Positions 1-8,319 of a stretch of 64,000 nt of DNA are shown in pieces. The notes below the pieces were generated by a model. That model was not told where the DNA came from. It saw only the letters and a program-made list of their open reading frames with translations, and made no database searches. The stretch covers positions 33,309 to 97,308 of the forward strand of contig CAJTDL010000016.1 in assembly GCA_910575035.1 (NCBI GenBank), given 5' to 3'. How positions within the stretch are numbered: the first letter of the stretch is position 1; each line of letters starts with the position of its first letter. Source of the stretch: Lachnospiraceae bacterium. GTDB taxonomy: Bacteria; Bacillota; Clostridia; Lachnospirales; Lachnospiraceae. Both the position numbers and the translations under genes were made by a program.

Positions 1-993
1 GAGAAACTGACTGTCTGTATGGGTGTTTTTACCATACTGATAATCCGTCACAACAGGACCATTTTTGCCAACCGTTTCCTCAATATTTGCAGAATATCCC
101 CTGTACTGCTTACCCGCCTTGTTTCTGTAAGTGGCATCCGGGCCAGAAGGATTCTGGAGTGCGGACGAATTCATCGTACCGCCTTCCTTTGTCCTCATGC
201 GGCGTTTTTCATTTTCCACAACAGTCTGGTCAGAAAGGCATCTGGTAAAAAGCTGGTACTCCGTCACGTCTTCAAAATCTGTTCCGCACAGATGAAGCAG
301 ACAGCCGCTGTCTGTGAGAAGCGCCTGGATAATGGCCCCCATGTCATCATTTCTCTGATGACAGAAAATGCGGTTATAGTCATTCGGGCCGGCATAATGT
401 TTCAGTTGTTCCGGAATGATACCCGGCTGCTTTTTTGTGAGATAAACAACCAGCTTTGGTATGCAGGTATAAATCAGTCCCATACGGCCCAGAAAACGGA
501 TATTTGATTCTATCATAAGGGAATCCATGCGGCGGGTGCGCCCGTTTAGCTTCATGATTTTAGCTATTTTGCCACTAAGGTCTTTTACACAGTCATGATA
601 TAAGTCCACCCCGTGAAGTGTTTCATAATCATAGCATCTTTTACGGAAACGGCTCAGGGTTTTATCTGATACAGGCTGTTCCACAAAGCTTGTGGTATGC
701 AGGGCGTACTGGAGATGAAGGTCAAGCATCAGGTTCTCAACAATTTCATCGTCCGAATAATCAAAAAGCTCTTTGATGGTTAACGCACCGATGATTACAT
801 TAACAGGTGTATTAGATCTGGAGGCCTTGTCACTATACAGAACAGAAAAACGTTCTTCATCTATTGCTGGAAAAATCTCATCAGCAAAGATTTTTGCCCA
901 GGATTTTTCCAGAGCTTTTTTCTCACGCTCAGTTAGTGCTATAAAGCTGTCGTCGAAGGACAACTGTTGACAATCATTCGGTTTAAATGCCAT
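1..993 (-). CDS. IS1182-type transposase (partial, runs off left edge)
   Basis: Reading the minus strand from the ATG at 993 gives 331 open codons to the window edge, so the C-terminal part is missing. The N-terminus (MAFKPNDCQQLSFDDSF) and the later SNTPVNVIIGALTIKEL, LQYALHT and LSRFRKR segments match the N-terminal domain of IS1182-family DDE transposases as I know them. A start of the catalytic domain is seen near YRNKAGKQYRGYSANI. The ribosome site AAAGGTGG lies just upstream of the start. A TATAAT-like -10 is present on the minus strand at 1024-1029. The family assignment is by recognition, not by a search. The reading frame is intact as far as it can be seen, so the element may be recent. 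Confidence 0.82.
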   Translation of the reverse strand, partial: MAFKPNDCQQLSFDDSFIALTEREKKALEKSWAKIFADEIFPAIDEERFSVLYSDKASRSNTPVNVIIGALTIKELFDYSDDEIVENLMLDLHLQYALHTTSFVEQPVSDKTLSRFRKRCYDYETLHGVDLYHDCVKDLSGKIAKIMKLNGRTRRMDSLMIESNIRFLGRMGLIYTCIPKLVVYLTKKQPGIIPEQLKHYAGPNDYNRIFCHQRNDDMGAIIQALLTDSGCLLHLCGTDFEDVTEYQLFTRCLSDQTVVENEKRRMRTKEGGTMNSSALQNPSGPDATYRNKAGKQYRGYSANIEETVGKNGPVVTDYQYGKNTHTDSQFL

Positions 994-1107
994 AAGAGAT
1001 ACCACCTTTCTAGAACTATTACCATTATAACTCACAAAAGGGTGGATTGTCTTTATTTACTGTAAAATATTAAATTTTCAATGTTCGGTAGTTGGGCTTT
1101 TGACCCC
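1..1107 (-). mobile_element. Partial IS1182-like insertion sequence
   Basis: This covers the transposase plus about 115 bases upstream of its start. The likely outer end is the stretch near 1087-1107, read on the minus strand as GGGGTCAAAAGCCC. That is only a candidate terminal repeat because the other end of the element is outside the window. Confidence 0.35.
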
Positions 1108-1191
1108 AGCATCATGACATTGTGTAAAAAGAGGGAATGTCCACGAAAAACAGCGATGGTAAAATAAACTATGATAGAGGAGGTACAAACA

Positions 1192-1575
1192 ATGGAGAAA
1201 ACAATCTTTGAAAAAATCGGCGGTGAATTTGAACGGCAGGGAGATTATCTTATCCCCTGCCTTGCCTTTCCGCCCGAAAAAGAACAGCCGATTGGCTTAT
1301 TCGGGCGGCAGCATCTGGACTACCTAAAGCAGCACCATAAAGTTACATACACGAATCTTCTTACAAGCGGCAAAATCAACGCCTATCTTGCCAGCATTGA
1401 CAAGGCAGGCACAGGAATGCTTCTATCGGCTCATAGAGGGCATGAAACAGGCACAGGGCTAACGGAACGCCTAAAGGAAGAAAACGCCTTAGAATGGACA
1501 GAAAGAATGAATAATGTAAGAGCGTGTGCGAGGGAGATAGTGAACGGGAAAATCATATACGCGTTGGCAACATGA
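1192..1575 (+). pseudogene. tnpV: TnpV-family transposon protein with internal out-of-frame segment
   Basis: The product resembles TnpV, a small protein of unknown role found in Tn4451-type and other clostridial mobilizable elements. Typical pieces are EKIGGEFERQGDYLIPCL, EQPIGLFGRQHLDYL, TYTNLLTSGKINAYLA and WTERMNNVRACAREIVN. The start chosen is ATG 1192, seven bases after AGAGGAGG; an upstream ATG at 1171 has no ribosome site. Between about 1400 and 1465 the frame reads DKAGTGMLLSAHRGHETGTG. The neighbouring frame there would give the family-like RQAQE..RLIEGMKQAQG, which is also what the relic at 4691-5092 encodes. Two compensating indels therefore scrambled about 20 residues. It may still be translated, but it is probably not a normal TnpV. 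Confidence 0.65.
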
Positions 1576-1606
1576 CGGCAGAGGGTAAAATCTCTGTCGT
1601 TTTTTT
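1575..1606 (+). terminator. Rho-independent terminator after tnpV
   Basis: ACGGCAGAG (1575-1583) pairs with CTCTGTCGT (1592-1600) around an 8-base loop, with one mismatch, and is followed by six more Ts. It lies directly after the tnpV stop codon. Confidence 0.7.
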
Positions 1607-1729
1607 CGGGAAGTTATTGAAACGAATTTTTTATTCAGATACACTATATGCAAGTTTACAAAAGATAGCAGAAAAAGAGAGGAAATATAAAGTAGATTAA
1701 GCTATTCTTATTTGCGAGGAGGTAAGAAG

Positions 1730-2593
1730 ATGGAATGGTTGAAAAAGCTTGGAGCAGCCATTGATTACATAGAAGATAATCTGGACAAGGAAATATCATA
1801 TGACGAAGCAGCCCACATTGCATGTTGCTCTCCCTATTATTTTCAGCGTATTTTTTCTTATGTTTCGGGCGTGTCATTGGCAGAATACATACGCCGCCGA
1901 AAAATGACACAGGCAGCGTTTGAATTGCAGCGGACAGGCGAGAAAGTAATAGATATTGCTTTGAAGTATGGCTATTCCTCTCCGACTTCTTTTAATCGGG
2001 CTTTTCAGAATGTTCATGGAATTACGCCAACAGCAGCGAAAGCTATGGGGTGTATCCTGCAAGCATATCCGTCAATTCAGTTTAGAATCGAAATAACAGG
2101 AGGAAGTGCTATGGTGTATCACATTGGGGAAAAACAATCCCTGCATATTGTGGGAAACCGCATTCCTTTGACCTGCAATATGGAAGAAAATTTAAGGATA
2201 GTTCCCGATTTTTGGAAAACCACATTACAGGGAAGCCAGTTTTCGGAAATATGCAAATTATCGAATCAAGAGCCAAATGGGATTTTAGGAATCAGTGTAT
2301 ATGAAAGTCCAAAAGAAATCTATTATTATATCGGCGTTGCTACCAATGCTCCTGCCCCTGCGGATATGTACGAGTATGAAATTCCTGCGGCAACTTGGGT
2401 TATATTTGAGAATGATGGACATTTTAAAGAAGATGTCCAAAGTGTATTCAGACGGTTTTATATGGAATGGCTGCCGTTCTCTGGATATAAATATGCGGAA
2501 CTGCCAGACATTGAAGTATATCCAATTTGTGACAGCCAGCCGGCACATGGACATTCCAAAGTATGGATTGCAATCAAAGAGGAGGACAGATAG
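1730..2593 (+). CDS. AraC-family regulator with GyrI-like effector domain
   Basis: The predicted 287-residue regulator has an N-terminal AraC double helix-turn-helix at about residues 1-105, with the hallmark VIDIALKYGYSSPTSFNRAF and HGITP. A GyrI-like (AraC effector-binding) domain follows from about residue 128 and ends in EVYPI..KVWIAI. This architecture is known from MarA/Rob-like sensors that bind small amphipathic ligands, so a drug- or metabolite-sensing role is inferred. The start is ATG 1730, after AGGAGG at 1717-1722; the TTG at 1712 would lie before that ribosome site. The acyltransferase-like gene starts 3 bases after the stop, and a paralogous regulator lies downstream. An internal AGGAGG-ATG precedes codon 128. 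Confidence 0.88.
   Translation: MEWLKKLGAAIDYIEDNLDKEISYDEAAHIACCSPYYFQRIFSYVSGVSLAEYIRRRKMTQAAFELQRTGEKVIDIALKYGYSSPTSFNRAFQNVHGITPTAAKAMGCILQAYPSIQFRIEITGGSAMVYHIGEKQSLHIVGNRIPLTCNMEENLRIVPDFWKTTLQGSQFSEICKLSNQEPNGILGISVYESPKEIYYYIGVATNAPAPADMYEYEIPAATWVIFENDGHFKEDVQSVFRRFYMEWLPFSGYKYAELPDIEVYPICDSQPAHGHSKVWIAIKEEDR
2098..2113 (+). promoter_or_regulatory. Internal ribosome site and ATG ahead of the GyrI-like domain
   Basis: AGGAGG at 2098-2103 is followed by seven bases and an in-frame ATG at 2111, codon 128 of the AraC gene. Initiation here would give the effector domain alone. The same arrangement occurs in the paralogue at 4107-4122. Part of the motif is imposed by the Gly-Gly codons, so function is inference. 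Confidence 0.45.
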
Positions 2594-2596
2594 GAA

Positions 2597-3643
2597 ATGT
2601 ATCATTTAAGACTAAAAGGCAACCATTATGAAATGGGTGTGAAGCGTGGAAAAATTTTTAACAAATGCCAAATCTCTTTTCCGCTTCAGTTAGATAATTT
2701 TCAACTGGAACATGGAAAACAAAGTGAGGAAATATTAAGAAAGATTTTTCCGGAAGTGTGTGAGGAAATAAGAGGGGTAAGTGACACCATAGGAGCAGAC
2801 TATCTGCATTTTGCTTCGTGGATGTTGTGTATGGGCTGCTGTATGTATAATCTGGAAGATAACTTCCCTATTGAGATTCGGGGCTGTACGGCTTTTGCCT
2901 ATTCCCAAAATGGCAGATTGGTATATGGCAGAAATAATGACTTGCCGCCTTATCTGCGTGATGGATGTAAAAGTGAAATTTACGCACCGAGGAATGGAAA
3001 CAGATTTCATATCACTACATCCTCTTTCATCAATGGGGAAGAGGGACTGAACGAACACGGGCTTGCCGTGGCAATGACGTTTGTAATGACCGACCTTAAA
3101 AAGATAAAGGCAGGGTTTAACTCATGTTTTATTGTACGGTATTTGCTTGAAAAGGCAAATAATACAGAGCAGGCGGTTTCGTTACTTATGAATCTGCCGA
3201 TAGCTTCTAATTGTAACATTTTACTTGCGGATAAAAGCGGCAATATGGAGGTGGTTGAATGCACACCAACTCTTAAAAAAGTCCGTGAAGCGGAAATCTT
3301 TCATGGAAACAGGATAGTTTGTACTGTCAATAGCTTTATCTCTGATAAAATGAAGCCCTATGACGATGCAAATGGGAATGATTATGATTCCCGCAAGCGG
3401 TATAAGGTTGTCATAGACAGCTTTTCTTCGGGGAAGATAAGAGACGATTATATCGAGACTACTGAGCAGCTTTTGAAAGGCGATTATGGATTTATGTGCC
3501 AATATGATAATGAGCCAGATTTTGAAACAGTTTGGAGTTCCATATTTGACTTGGAAAGTTTAGCCATTTACCGTGCAGAGGGCGACCCAAGAAAGAAGAA
3601 GTTTATCAGCGATAACAGGCTGTATGATTTAAAATTTAAGTGA
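2597..3643 (+). CDS. C45-type acyl-transferase / Ntn hydrolase family protein
   Basis: The 348-residue product matches the family of acyl-CoA:6-aminopenicillanate acyltransferase and related carcinine- or bile-acid-hydrolase-like Ntn enzymes. The expected catalytic Cys97 sits in RGCTAFAY, followed by VYGRNNDLPP and the SFINGEEGLNEHGLAVAM strand pattern. In characterised members the precursor cleaves itself before that cysteine and the new N-terminus attacks an amide; cleavage of this copy is inferred. There is no signal peptide, so it is probably cytoplasmic. The start is ATG 2597, three bases after the AraC stop, with GAGGAGG at 2579-2585 inside the upstream gene. It is therefore co-transcribed with the AraC regulator. 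The substrate cannot be told from sequence. Confidence 0.82.
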   Translation: MYHLRLKGNHYEMGVKRGKIFNKCQISFPLQLDNFQLEHGKQSEEILRKIFPEVCEEIRGVSDTIGADYLHFASWMLCMGCCMYNLEDNFPIEIRGCTAFAYSQNGRLVYGRNNDLPPYLRDGCKSEIYAPRNGNRFHITTSSFINGEEGLNEHGLAVAMTFVMTDLKKIKAGFNSCFIVRYLLEKANNTEQAVSLLMNLPIASNCNILLADKSGNMEVVECTPTLKKVREAEIFHGNRIVCTVNSFISDKMKPYDDANGNDYDSRKRYKVVIDSFSSGKIRDDYIETTEQLLKGDYGFMCQYDNEPDFETVWSSIFDLESLAIYRAEGDPRKKKFISDNRLYDLKFK

Positions 3644-3738
3644 GCAGGGATAATTGAAACTTAGCAAAGCAAAGCATAAAATATCAGGAAAAGCCATTGT
3701 TAGTTTACTATACTATGGTTACGGAAGGAGGAAAAAAC

Positions 3739-4611
3739 ATGGAATGGGTGAAAGGACTACAGAAGGCAATAGATTATATTGAAGACCATATTACCGAAGA
3801 TATAGACTATGCTGAAATTGCGAAACAGGCATATTCTTCCCGTTTCCATTTCCAGAGGGTTTTCCATATTATCTGCGGCTATTCTATTGGCGAGTATATC
3901 CGCAACAGGAGATTGTCGCTGGCAGGAATGGATTTATCGTCTGAAAATGAAAAGGTGATAGATATTGCCCTAAAATACGGATATAACAGCCCAGAGAGTT
4001 TTAGCAGGGCATTCACAAAGTTCCACGGGATTACGCCTGCCCAAGCGAAAAGTGAAAAACTTACACTCAAATCCTTTTCCAGAGTTTCCGTAAAAATCAT
4101 ATTAGAAGGAGGAACGACAATGGATTACAGAATTGAAAAACAGGAAGAGTTTGAGGTCATTGCCAAACGAGCCAAATATGGAGGAGGACAGGAAATCAGC
4201 CAGAAGAATATCCATGCCACATGGGCGGCTTGCGGAGCGGATGGGACGATTGACACGTTGTGCAGATATGTCAATCCAGAAAATATCTTTGGAGGGGCAA
4301 TCGTTGGAATATGCTTTGACAATCCGACAGAGGGGGATTTTGACTATGCAATCGGAGCAGCTTATTCGGGCGGTGATGTGGCGGCAGGGCTGACCATTGA
4401 GAAAGTGCCTGCAAATACTTGGGCAGTGTTCCCTTGTACTGGGAAAATGCCAGAAGCGTTCCAAGATCTGTATAGGAGGATTTATACAGAATTTTTCCCG
4501 ACCAGCAAATATCAGCCAGCAGGCGGGATGTGCATTGAGGTCTATCCGAGTGCTGAAATTTATGACAATAATTTCAATTTTGAAATATGGCTTTCTGTAG
4601 AAGAAAAGTAA
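3739..4611 (+). CDS. AraC-family regulator with GyrI-like effector domain (paralogue)
   Basis: The 290-residue protein has the same plan as the regulator at 1730-2593. The AraC helix-turn-helix pair (VIDIALKYGYNSPESFSRAF, FHGITPAQAK) occupies about residues 1-105. The GyrI-like domain starts at M128 (MDYRIEKQEEFEVIAKRA) and ends EVYPS..FEIWLSVEEK. The start is ATG 3739 behind GGAAGGAGG; upstream TTG and ATG candidates lack a ribosome site. Sequence similarity across the whole length suggests duplication around the hydrolase gene, followed by considerable divergence. The inducer is unknown. The gap from the hydrolase stop is about 95 bases, so it may have its own promoter. Confidence 0.88.
   Translation: MEWVKGLQKAIDYIEDHITEDIDYAEIAKQAYSSRFHFQRVFHIICGYSIGEYIRNRRLSLAGMDLSSENEKVIDIALKYGYNSPESFSRAFTKFHGITPAQAKSEKLTLKSFSRVSVKIILEGGTTMDYRIEKQEEFEVIAKRAKYGGGQEISQKNIHATWAACGADGTIDTLCRYVNPENIFGGAIVGICFDNPTEGDFDYAIGAAYSGGDVAAGLTIEKVPANTWAVFPCTGKMPEAFQDLYRRIYTEFFPTSKYQPAGGMCIEVYPSAEIYDNNFNFEIWLSVEEK
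4107..4122 (+). promoter_or_regulatory. Internal ribosome site and ATG ahead of the second GyrI-like domain
   Basis: AGGAGG at 4107-4112, seven bases, then an in-frame ATG at 4120. This is again codon 128, exactly as in the first AraC paralogue. Confidence 0.45.
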
Positions 4612-4690
4612 AGCCACTATGCGGCTGATGCATTTATAAGGACAGCAAGAATAATGCAGTGCAGTGTGAGGAACTGATGGCAGGTTATCA

Positions 4691-5092
4691 TTTTTTGAAA
4701 TAATCGGCGGCGAATTTGAACGACAGGGGGATTACCTTATCCCTGCCTTGCATTACCTCCCGAAACAGAACAGCCAATAGGCACATGGGGACAGCGGCAT
4801 CTGGACTATCTGAAGCAGAACCGCAGGGTTACATACACCAATCTTCTCACGAGCGGCAAACTTAACGCCTGTCTTGCCGACATTGCCAGACAGGCACAGG
4901 AACGCTTTGAAAGACTCATAGAGGGCATGAAACAGGCACAAGGCAAACAAACAGCTAAAGGAAGAAAACGCCTTAAATTAAGGATTTACAGAAGAAAGTT
5001 TAGATTTCTCCTAAGTTTGGATTTTTGGAAGAATGAATAACGTAAGAATGTGTGCGAGAGAGATTGTAAATGAGGAAATCATTTATTCATAA
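4691..5092 (+). pseudogene. tnpV: TnpV relic (second copy)
   Basis: Pieces of a TnpV reading frame are scattered over three frames. They include FEIIGGEFERQGDYLIP, GTWGQRHLDYLKQNRRVTY, TNLLTSGKLNACLADIARQ, AQERFERLIEGMKQAQG and MNNVRMCAREIVNEEIIYS before the TAA at 5090. Frameshifts and an in-frame stop near 4776 make it non-functional. At DNA level it resembles the copy at 1192-1575, so the two are direct copies flanking the AraC-hydrolase-AraC block. No convincing start codon or ribosome site remains. Confidence 0.75.
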
Positions 5093-5098
5093 TAGGTT

Positions 5099-5121
5099 GG
5101 CGGCTGAAAATGCCGCCTTTC
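5099..5121 (+). terminator. GC-rich hairpin terminator
   Basis: GGCGGC (5099-5104) pairs perfectly with GCCGCC (5112-5117) over a 7-base loop and is followed by TTTCT. It sits just after the TnpV relic. Confidence 0.65.
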
Positions 5122-5154
5122 TAAATTTCCAACAGATAAATTTGTACTTATATA

Positions 5155-5185
5155 TTGACATGGAGCGCACACCATAGTTTATTTT
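5155..5185 (+). promoter_or_regulatory. MerR-type promoter with 19-bp spacer and central dyad
   Basis: TTGACA at 5155-5160 and TATTTT at 5180-5185 are separated by 19 bases. That over-long spacing is typical of promoters untwisted by MerR proteins. The spacer holds an imperfect dyad, TGGAGCGCACACCA (5161-5174). It is the natural autoregulatory site for the MerR gene starting at 5205. Confidence 0.6.
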
Positions 5186-5204
5186 TATTTGAGGAGGCGC
5201 CTAT

Positions 5205-5657
5205 ATGAACTATACAACAAATGAGGTAGCGCAAAAACTAGGGATTACAAAAGACACATTATTTTATTATGAGAGGGAAGGTCTGTTGCCCCAAATTAAA
5301 CGGGATGAAATGAATAGACGGATTTATTCTGAATCGGATATTGAATGGATATTTTTAATCCGTTGTTTACGGGATACAGATATGCCGATGTGCAAAATAA
5401 AACAATATATTTCTCTCCTTAAAAATGGCGGGGAAAACTCTATACCAGAGCGAAAAAATATTTTAGTTGAGCATGAAGCTTTTATTATAGGGAAGATAAA
5501 GGCATACCAGGATTTATTATTGCTGATAAAAAAGAAGATTGAATTTTATGATGAAGTTTTAAATGATAAAAATCCTGAATCTCAAAAGTGTATGGATTAT
5601 CTCATAGAATGGGAACATTTCAAAGAACTTCTCGGAGGGATTGCATATGAAAAATAA
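5205..5657 (+). CDS. MerR-family transcriptional regulator
   Basis: The 150-residue protein has an N-terminal winged helix (YTTNEVAQKLGITKDTLFYYEREGLL in two overlapping parts, then RIYSESDIEWIF). A long dimerisation helix follows at about residues 75-125. There are no conserved metal-binding cysteines, so it belongs to the small-molecule or stress-sensing branch, like AdhR-type regulators that often sit beside dehydrogenases. The start ATG 5205 has GAGGAGG at 5191-5197. Its end overlaps the start of the SDR gene, so the two are translationally coupled. The upstream promoter has the expected 19-bp spacer. Confidence 0.88.
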   Translation: MNYTTNEVAQKLGITKDTLFYYEREGLLPQIKRDEMNRRIYSESDIEWIFLIRCLRDTDMPMCKIKQYISLLKNGGENSIPERKNILVEHEAFIIGKIKAYQDLLLLIKKKIEFYDEVLNDKNPESQKCMDYLIEWEHFKELLGGIAYEK

Positions 5658-6441
5658 TAAAATAGCTTTGATAACAGGCTGTACAAGCGGAATAGGAAAG
5701 GCTCTGTCTGTCAAATTTGCACAGCAAGGTTATAACTTGATTTTGGTAGCAAAAAATAAGGATAAATTGAAAGAATTATCAAATCATCTGTCGCAGACTT
5801 TCCGCATAAAATCAGTTTTCATTGCTTATGGACTGGAAAAGCCAGAAGCTGCTGAATATGTATTCCGTAGAGTACAGGAATTAGATTTAAAAATTGATGT
5901 ACTTGTTAATAATGCGGGTTTTAATGAGTTTGGAAGTTTTATTAAAACAAGCAGGGAAATAGAGCATGATATGATGTACTTACATATGTTTTTTGTAACA
6001 GATATGATGAAATTGTTCCTGCCATTAATGTTGGATAGCAAGCAGGGACAGATTTTGAATATAGGCTCAACAGGCTCTTACATATCATGTCCCTATGATG
6101 CTGTTTATGCGGCAACGAAATCATATATTTTATCTGTGTCAAAAGGAATTAGTTCAGAACTCAAAGGCACTGGCGTAACAATCACAACTCTATGCCCAGG
6201 TTCTACAAAAACAGAATTTGCCGCTAAAGCAGGCATGGAAGATACTTTATTATTTAAATTGTTTGTTATGTCGCCAGAACGGGTTGCTGATATAGCTTAT
6301 AAAGCCCTTATGAAAAGAAAAACAGCAGTCGTGGCAGGAATTTACAATAAAATACTTGTTATGTCATCTTATATCCTGCCCAACAGATTAGTGGATTATC
6401 TTAGCAAGATGATGTTAGGAATACAATGCAAAGCAGACTAA
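5647..6441 (+). CDS. Short-chain dehydrogenase/reductase
   Basis: A 264-residue classical SDR, an NAD(P)-dependent oxidoreductase of unknown substrate. It has the dinucleotide motif TGCTSGIG (residues 10-17), NNAG, a catalytic Ser in NIGSTGSY and the YxxxK pair in YAATK. The C-terminus is somewhat long and hydrophobic (VMSSYILPNRLVDYL), as in DltE/YqjQ-like SDRs. ATG 5647 is chosen because CGGAGGG lies just upstream; a TTG at 5641 is also in frame. It overlaps the MerR gene by 11 bases, so MerR very probably controls it. Confidence 0.88.
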   Translation: MKNNKIALITGCTSGIGKALSVKFAQQGYNLILVAKNKDKLKELSNHLSQTFRIKSVFIAYGLEKPEAAEYVFRRVQELDLKIDVLVNNAGFNEFGSFIKTSREIEHDMMYLHMFFVTDMMKLFLPLMLDSKQGQILNIGSTGSYISCPYDAVYAATKSYILSVSKGISSELKGTGVTITTLCPGSTKTEFAAKAGMEDTLLFKLFVMSPERVADIAYKALMKRKTAVVAGIYNKILVMSSYILPNRLVDYLSKMMLGIQCKAD

Positions 6442-6561
6442 ATTAAAAACAACGTTTAGAGGACGATTTGTTCTTGCATACTAAGGGTGGCATAATTGCC
6501 TACTTTCCGTGGTGGCTTTCCATAGAAAAACATATATAATGTTATTTTAGAGGTGATATAT

Positions 6562-7236
6562 ATGAATTTAGAAGAAAAATTACAAATGCTAAGGAAGAAG
6601 AATGGTTATTCCCAAGAGCAACTGGCAGATAAGATTGGGATAGCAAGGCAGACTGTAAGCAAATGGGAAAACGGACAGGCAATTCCAGAATTGAATGGCT
6701 TGATATTATTAAGCGAATTATATGGCGTAACCATTGACAGAATAGTGAAGGATGATGATGAGTGCAACATTTTATTAAGCAAGAGTGTGGACATTGACCT
6801 CAAAAAAGTTGTTGACTTTTTGGTTTCGGCAAAAAAGAATACTTATCCAGTCAATGAAAATAAAGTGCAGCCTTCCAGAATGAAGTCCAGTGATTTTTGT
6901 TATGCAGAAAATGAGTATAAATATTATGATACATATTTAGGTGGCGAAAAATTTACTGGTGAAGAAGCGGTATGGTACGATGATAATCCTATTTGGTGCA
7001 TGAATTATACTGGTCGGGTTATAGGGGAGAATTTTAATAATGGGTTTTTGAAAGAAGTTTTGTTGAAGGTTACGGAAAAATTTCCTTATAGGGGACCTCA
7101 AATGTATTCAAAAGGCGATTATCATTATCATTGTAAAGTAGATGGTGAGTTTGTTTGGTTTCAAGGATACGAAGATATTTTTTATTTGGATGAAAAAATT
7201 TATGAATGTTATTTTCATGGAGGCGTGATTCAGTAG
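6562..7236 (+). CDS. XRE-family regulator with DUF5680 domain
   Basis: The 224-residue protein has an N-terminal Cro/CI-type helix-turn-helix (EQLADKIGIARQTVSKWENG, about residues 15-35). Its C-terminal half matches DUF5680, a domain of unknown function typical of Firmicute XRE regulators, recognised by YYDTYLGGEKFTGEEAVWY, YRGPQMYSKGDYHYHCKV and YFHGGVI. The start ATG 6562 follows AGAGGTG with good spacing; a GTG at 6553 is part of that ribosome site. A TATAAT is at 6535-6540 but I see no good -35. The stop codon abuts the ATG of the radical SAM gene, indicating one operon. Confidence 0.85.
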   Translation: MNLEEKLQMLRKKNGYSQEQLADKIGIARQTVSKWENGQAIPELNGLILLSELYGVTIDRIVKDDDECNILLSKSVDIDLKKVVDFLVSAKKNTYPVNENKVQPSRMKSSDFCYAENEYKYYDTYLGGEKFTGEEAVWYDDNPIWCMNYTGRVIGENFNNGFLKEVLLKVTEKFPYRGPQMYSKGDYHYHCKVDGEFVWFQGYEDIFYLDEKIYECYFHGGVIQ

Positions 7237-8070
7237 ATGGATATTATAGAACAAAAAATAAATACGAAGGACTATTTGACGAAATCAAATTTGCCAGCAA
7301 GTGATTATGTGATAAATCCCTATGTCGGCTGTACCCATGCTTGTAAATACTGCTATGCGAGATTTATGAAAAGGTTTACAGGGCATAAGGAAGATTGGGG
7401 GAAATTTATAGACATTAAACAGTGTGAAAAACCTATTAATCTAAAGAGATTAAAAGGAAAATCTGTTTTTATGTCGTCTGTAACAGATTGTTATAATTTT
7501 TACGAGGAGAAATATGGCATCACAAGAAAGATATTAGAACAGCTTTTGAATGCAGATTGCCAACTTACAATTTCAACAAAATCAACGCTTATTTTACGGG
7601 ATATAGAATTATTGAAAAGGATGTCCAATCTCAAAGTGGCATTTTCAATCAATACTTTGGATGACGTATTTAGGGCGGATATGGATAAAGGCAGTTCCAT
7701 GAAAGACAGGCTTCATGCAATAGAAAAATTACATAATGAGGGTATCCATACGGTTTTATTTATGTCACCTATTTTTCCGTATATCACAGAATGGAAAGAC
7801 ATCATTGATAGCACGAAAAAGAATGTATGTGAATATTGGTTTGAAAATCTGAATCTTAGAGGGGAATACAAAAGCAGCATCCTCTCTTATATCAATACAC
7901 ACTATCCAGACTTAAAAGAAAAATATGAAACAATTTATTTAAATAAAGATAATACATATTGGCATACGTTGGCTGATTTGCTCAACACGTATTGTGATGA
8001 ACTGGGATTAAATTATGTCAATTACTTTTACCATGAAAAACTTGTTAAGGAGAAATTAAATAATCAATAG
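7237..8070 (+). CDS. Radical SAM protein, spore-photoproduct-lyase-like family
   Basis: The 277-residue protein carries the 4Fe-4S motif C-x3-C-x2-C in VGCTHACKYCYARF (residues about 31-43). It belongs to the SPL/Rv2578c-like radical SAM group, whose members are widespread and mostly uncharacterised. Later conserved pieces are FMSSVTDCYNFYEEKYGITR, LTISTKSTLILRDI and LFMSPIFPYIT. It would cleave S-adenosylmethionine to a 5'-deoxyadenosyl radical; the substrate is unknown. The ATG directly follows the TAG of the XRE-DUF5680 gene, so expression is coupled to that regulator. A strong terminator follows at 8148. Confidence 0.88.
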   Translation: MDIIEQKINTKDYLTKSNLPASDYVINPYVGCTHACKYCYARFMKRFTGHKEDWGKFIDIKQCEKPINLKRLKGKSVFMSSVTDCYNFYEEKYGITRKILEQLLNADCQLTISTKSTLILRDIELLKRMSNLKVAFSINTLDDVFRADMDKGSSMKDRLHAIEKLHNEGIHTVLFMSPIFPYITEWKDIIDSTKKNVCEYWFENLNLRGEYKSSILSYINTHYPDLKEKYETIYLNKDNTYWHTLADLLNTYCDELGLNYVNYFYHEKLVKEKLNNQ

Positions 8071-8147
8071 ATAAATTATGAGGAAGCAAATACGCCCATT
8101 GAATAAAAAAACGATGTTTGATGGGCTGTATTGTTATACCTTAATTA

Positions 8148-8186
8148 CCCTCTAACTTTGTTTTTGAAGTTTGGAGGGATTTTTTA
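8148..8186 (+). terminator. Strong Rho-independent terminator
   Basis: CCCTC-T-AACTT at 8148-8158 pairs with AAGTT-T-GGAGGG ending at 8178, around a T-rich loop, and is followed by ATTTTTT. It closes the XRE / radical SAM operon. Confidence 0.8.
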
Positions 8187-8319
8187 TGTCCTTTTTTCGG
8201 GCAGTAACCTATCTGCTCATGCAGCTCAAAGTATCTCTATACATAGCATATCGGGGATTAGCAGAAAGCCAGATAATGCTGGTTCGCCAACCGCATGAAA
8301 GACTAAGGAGGTTATCCAT

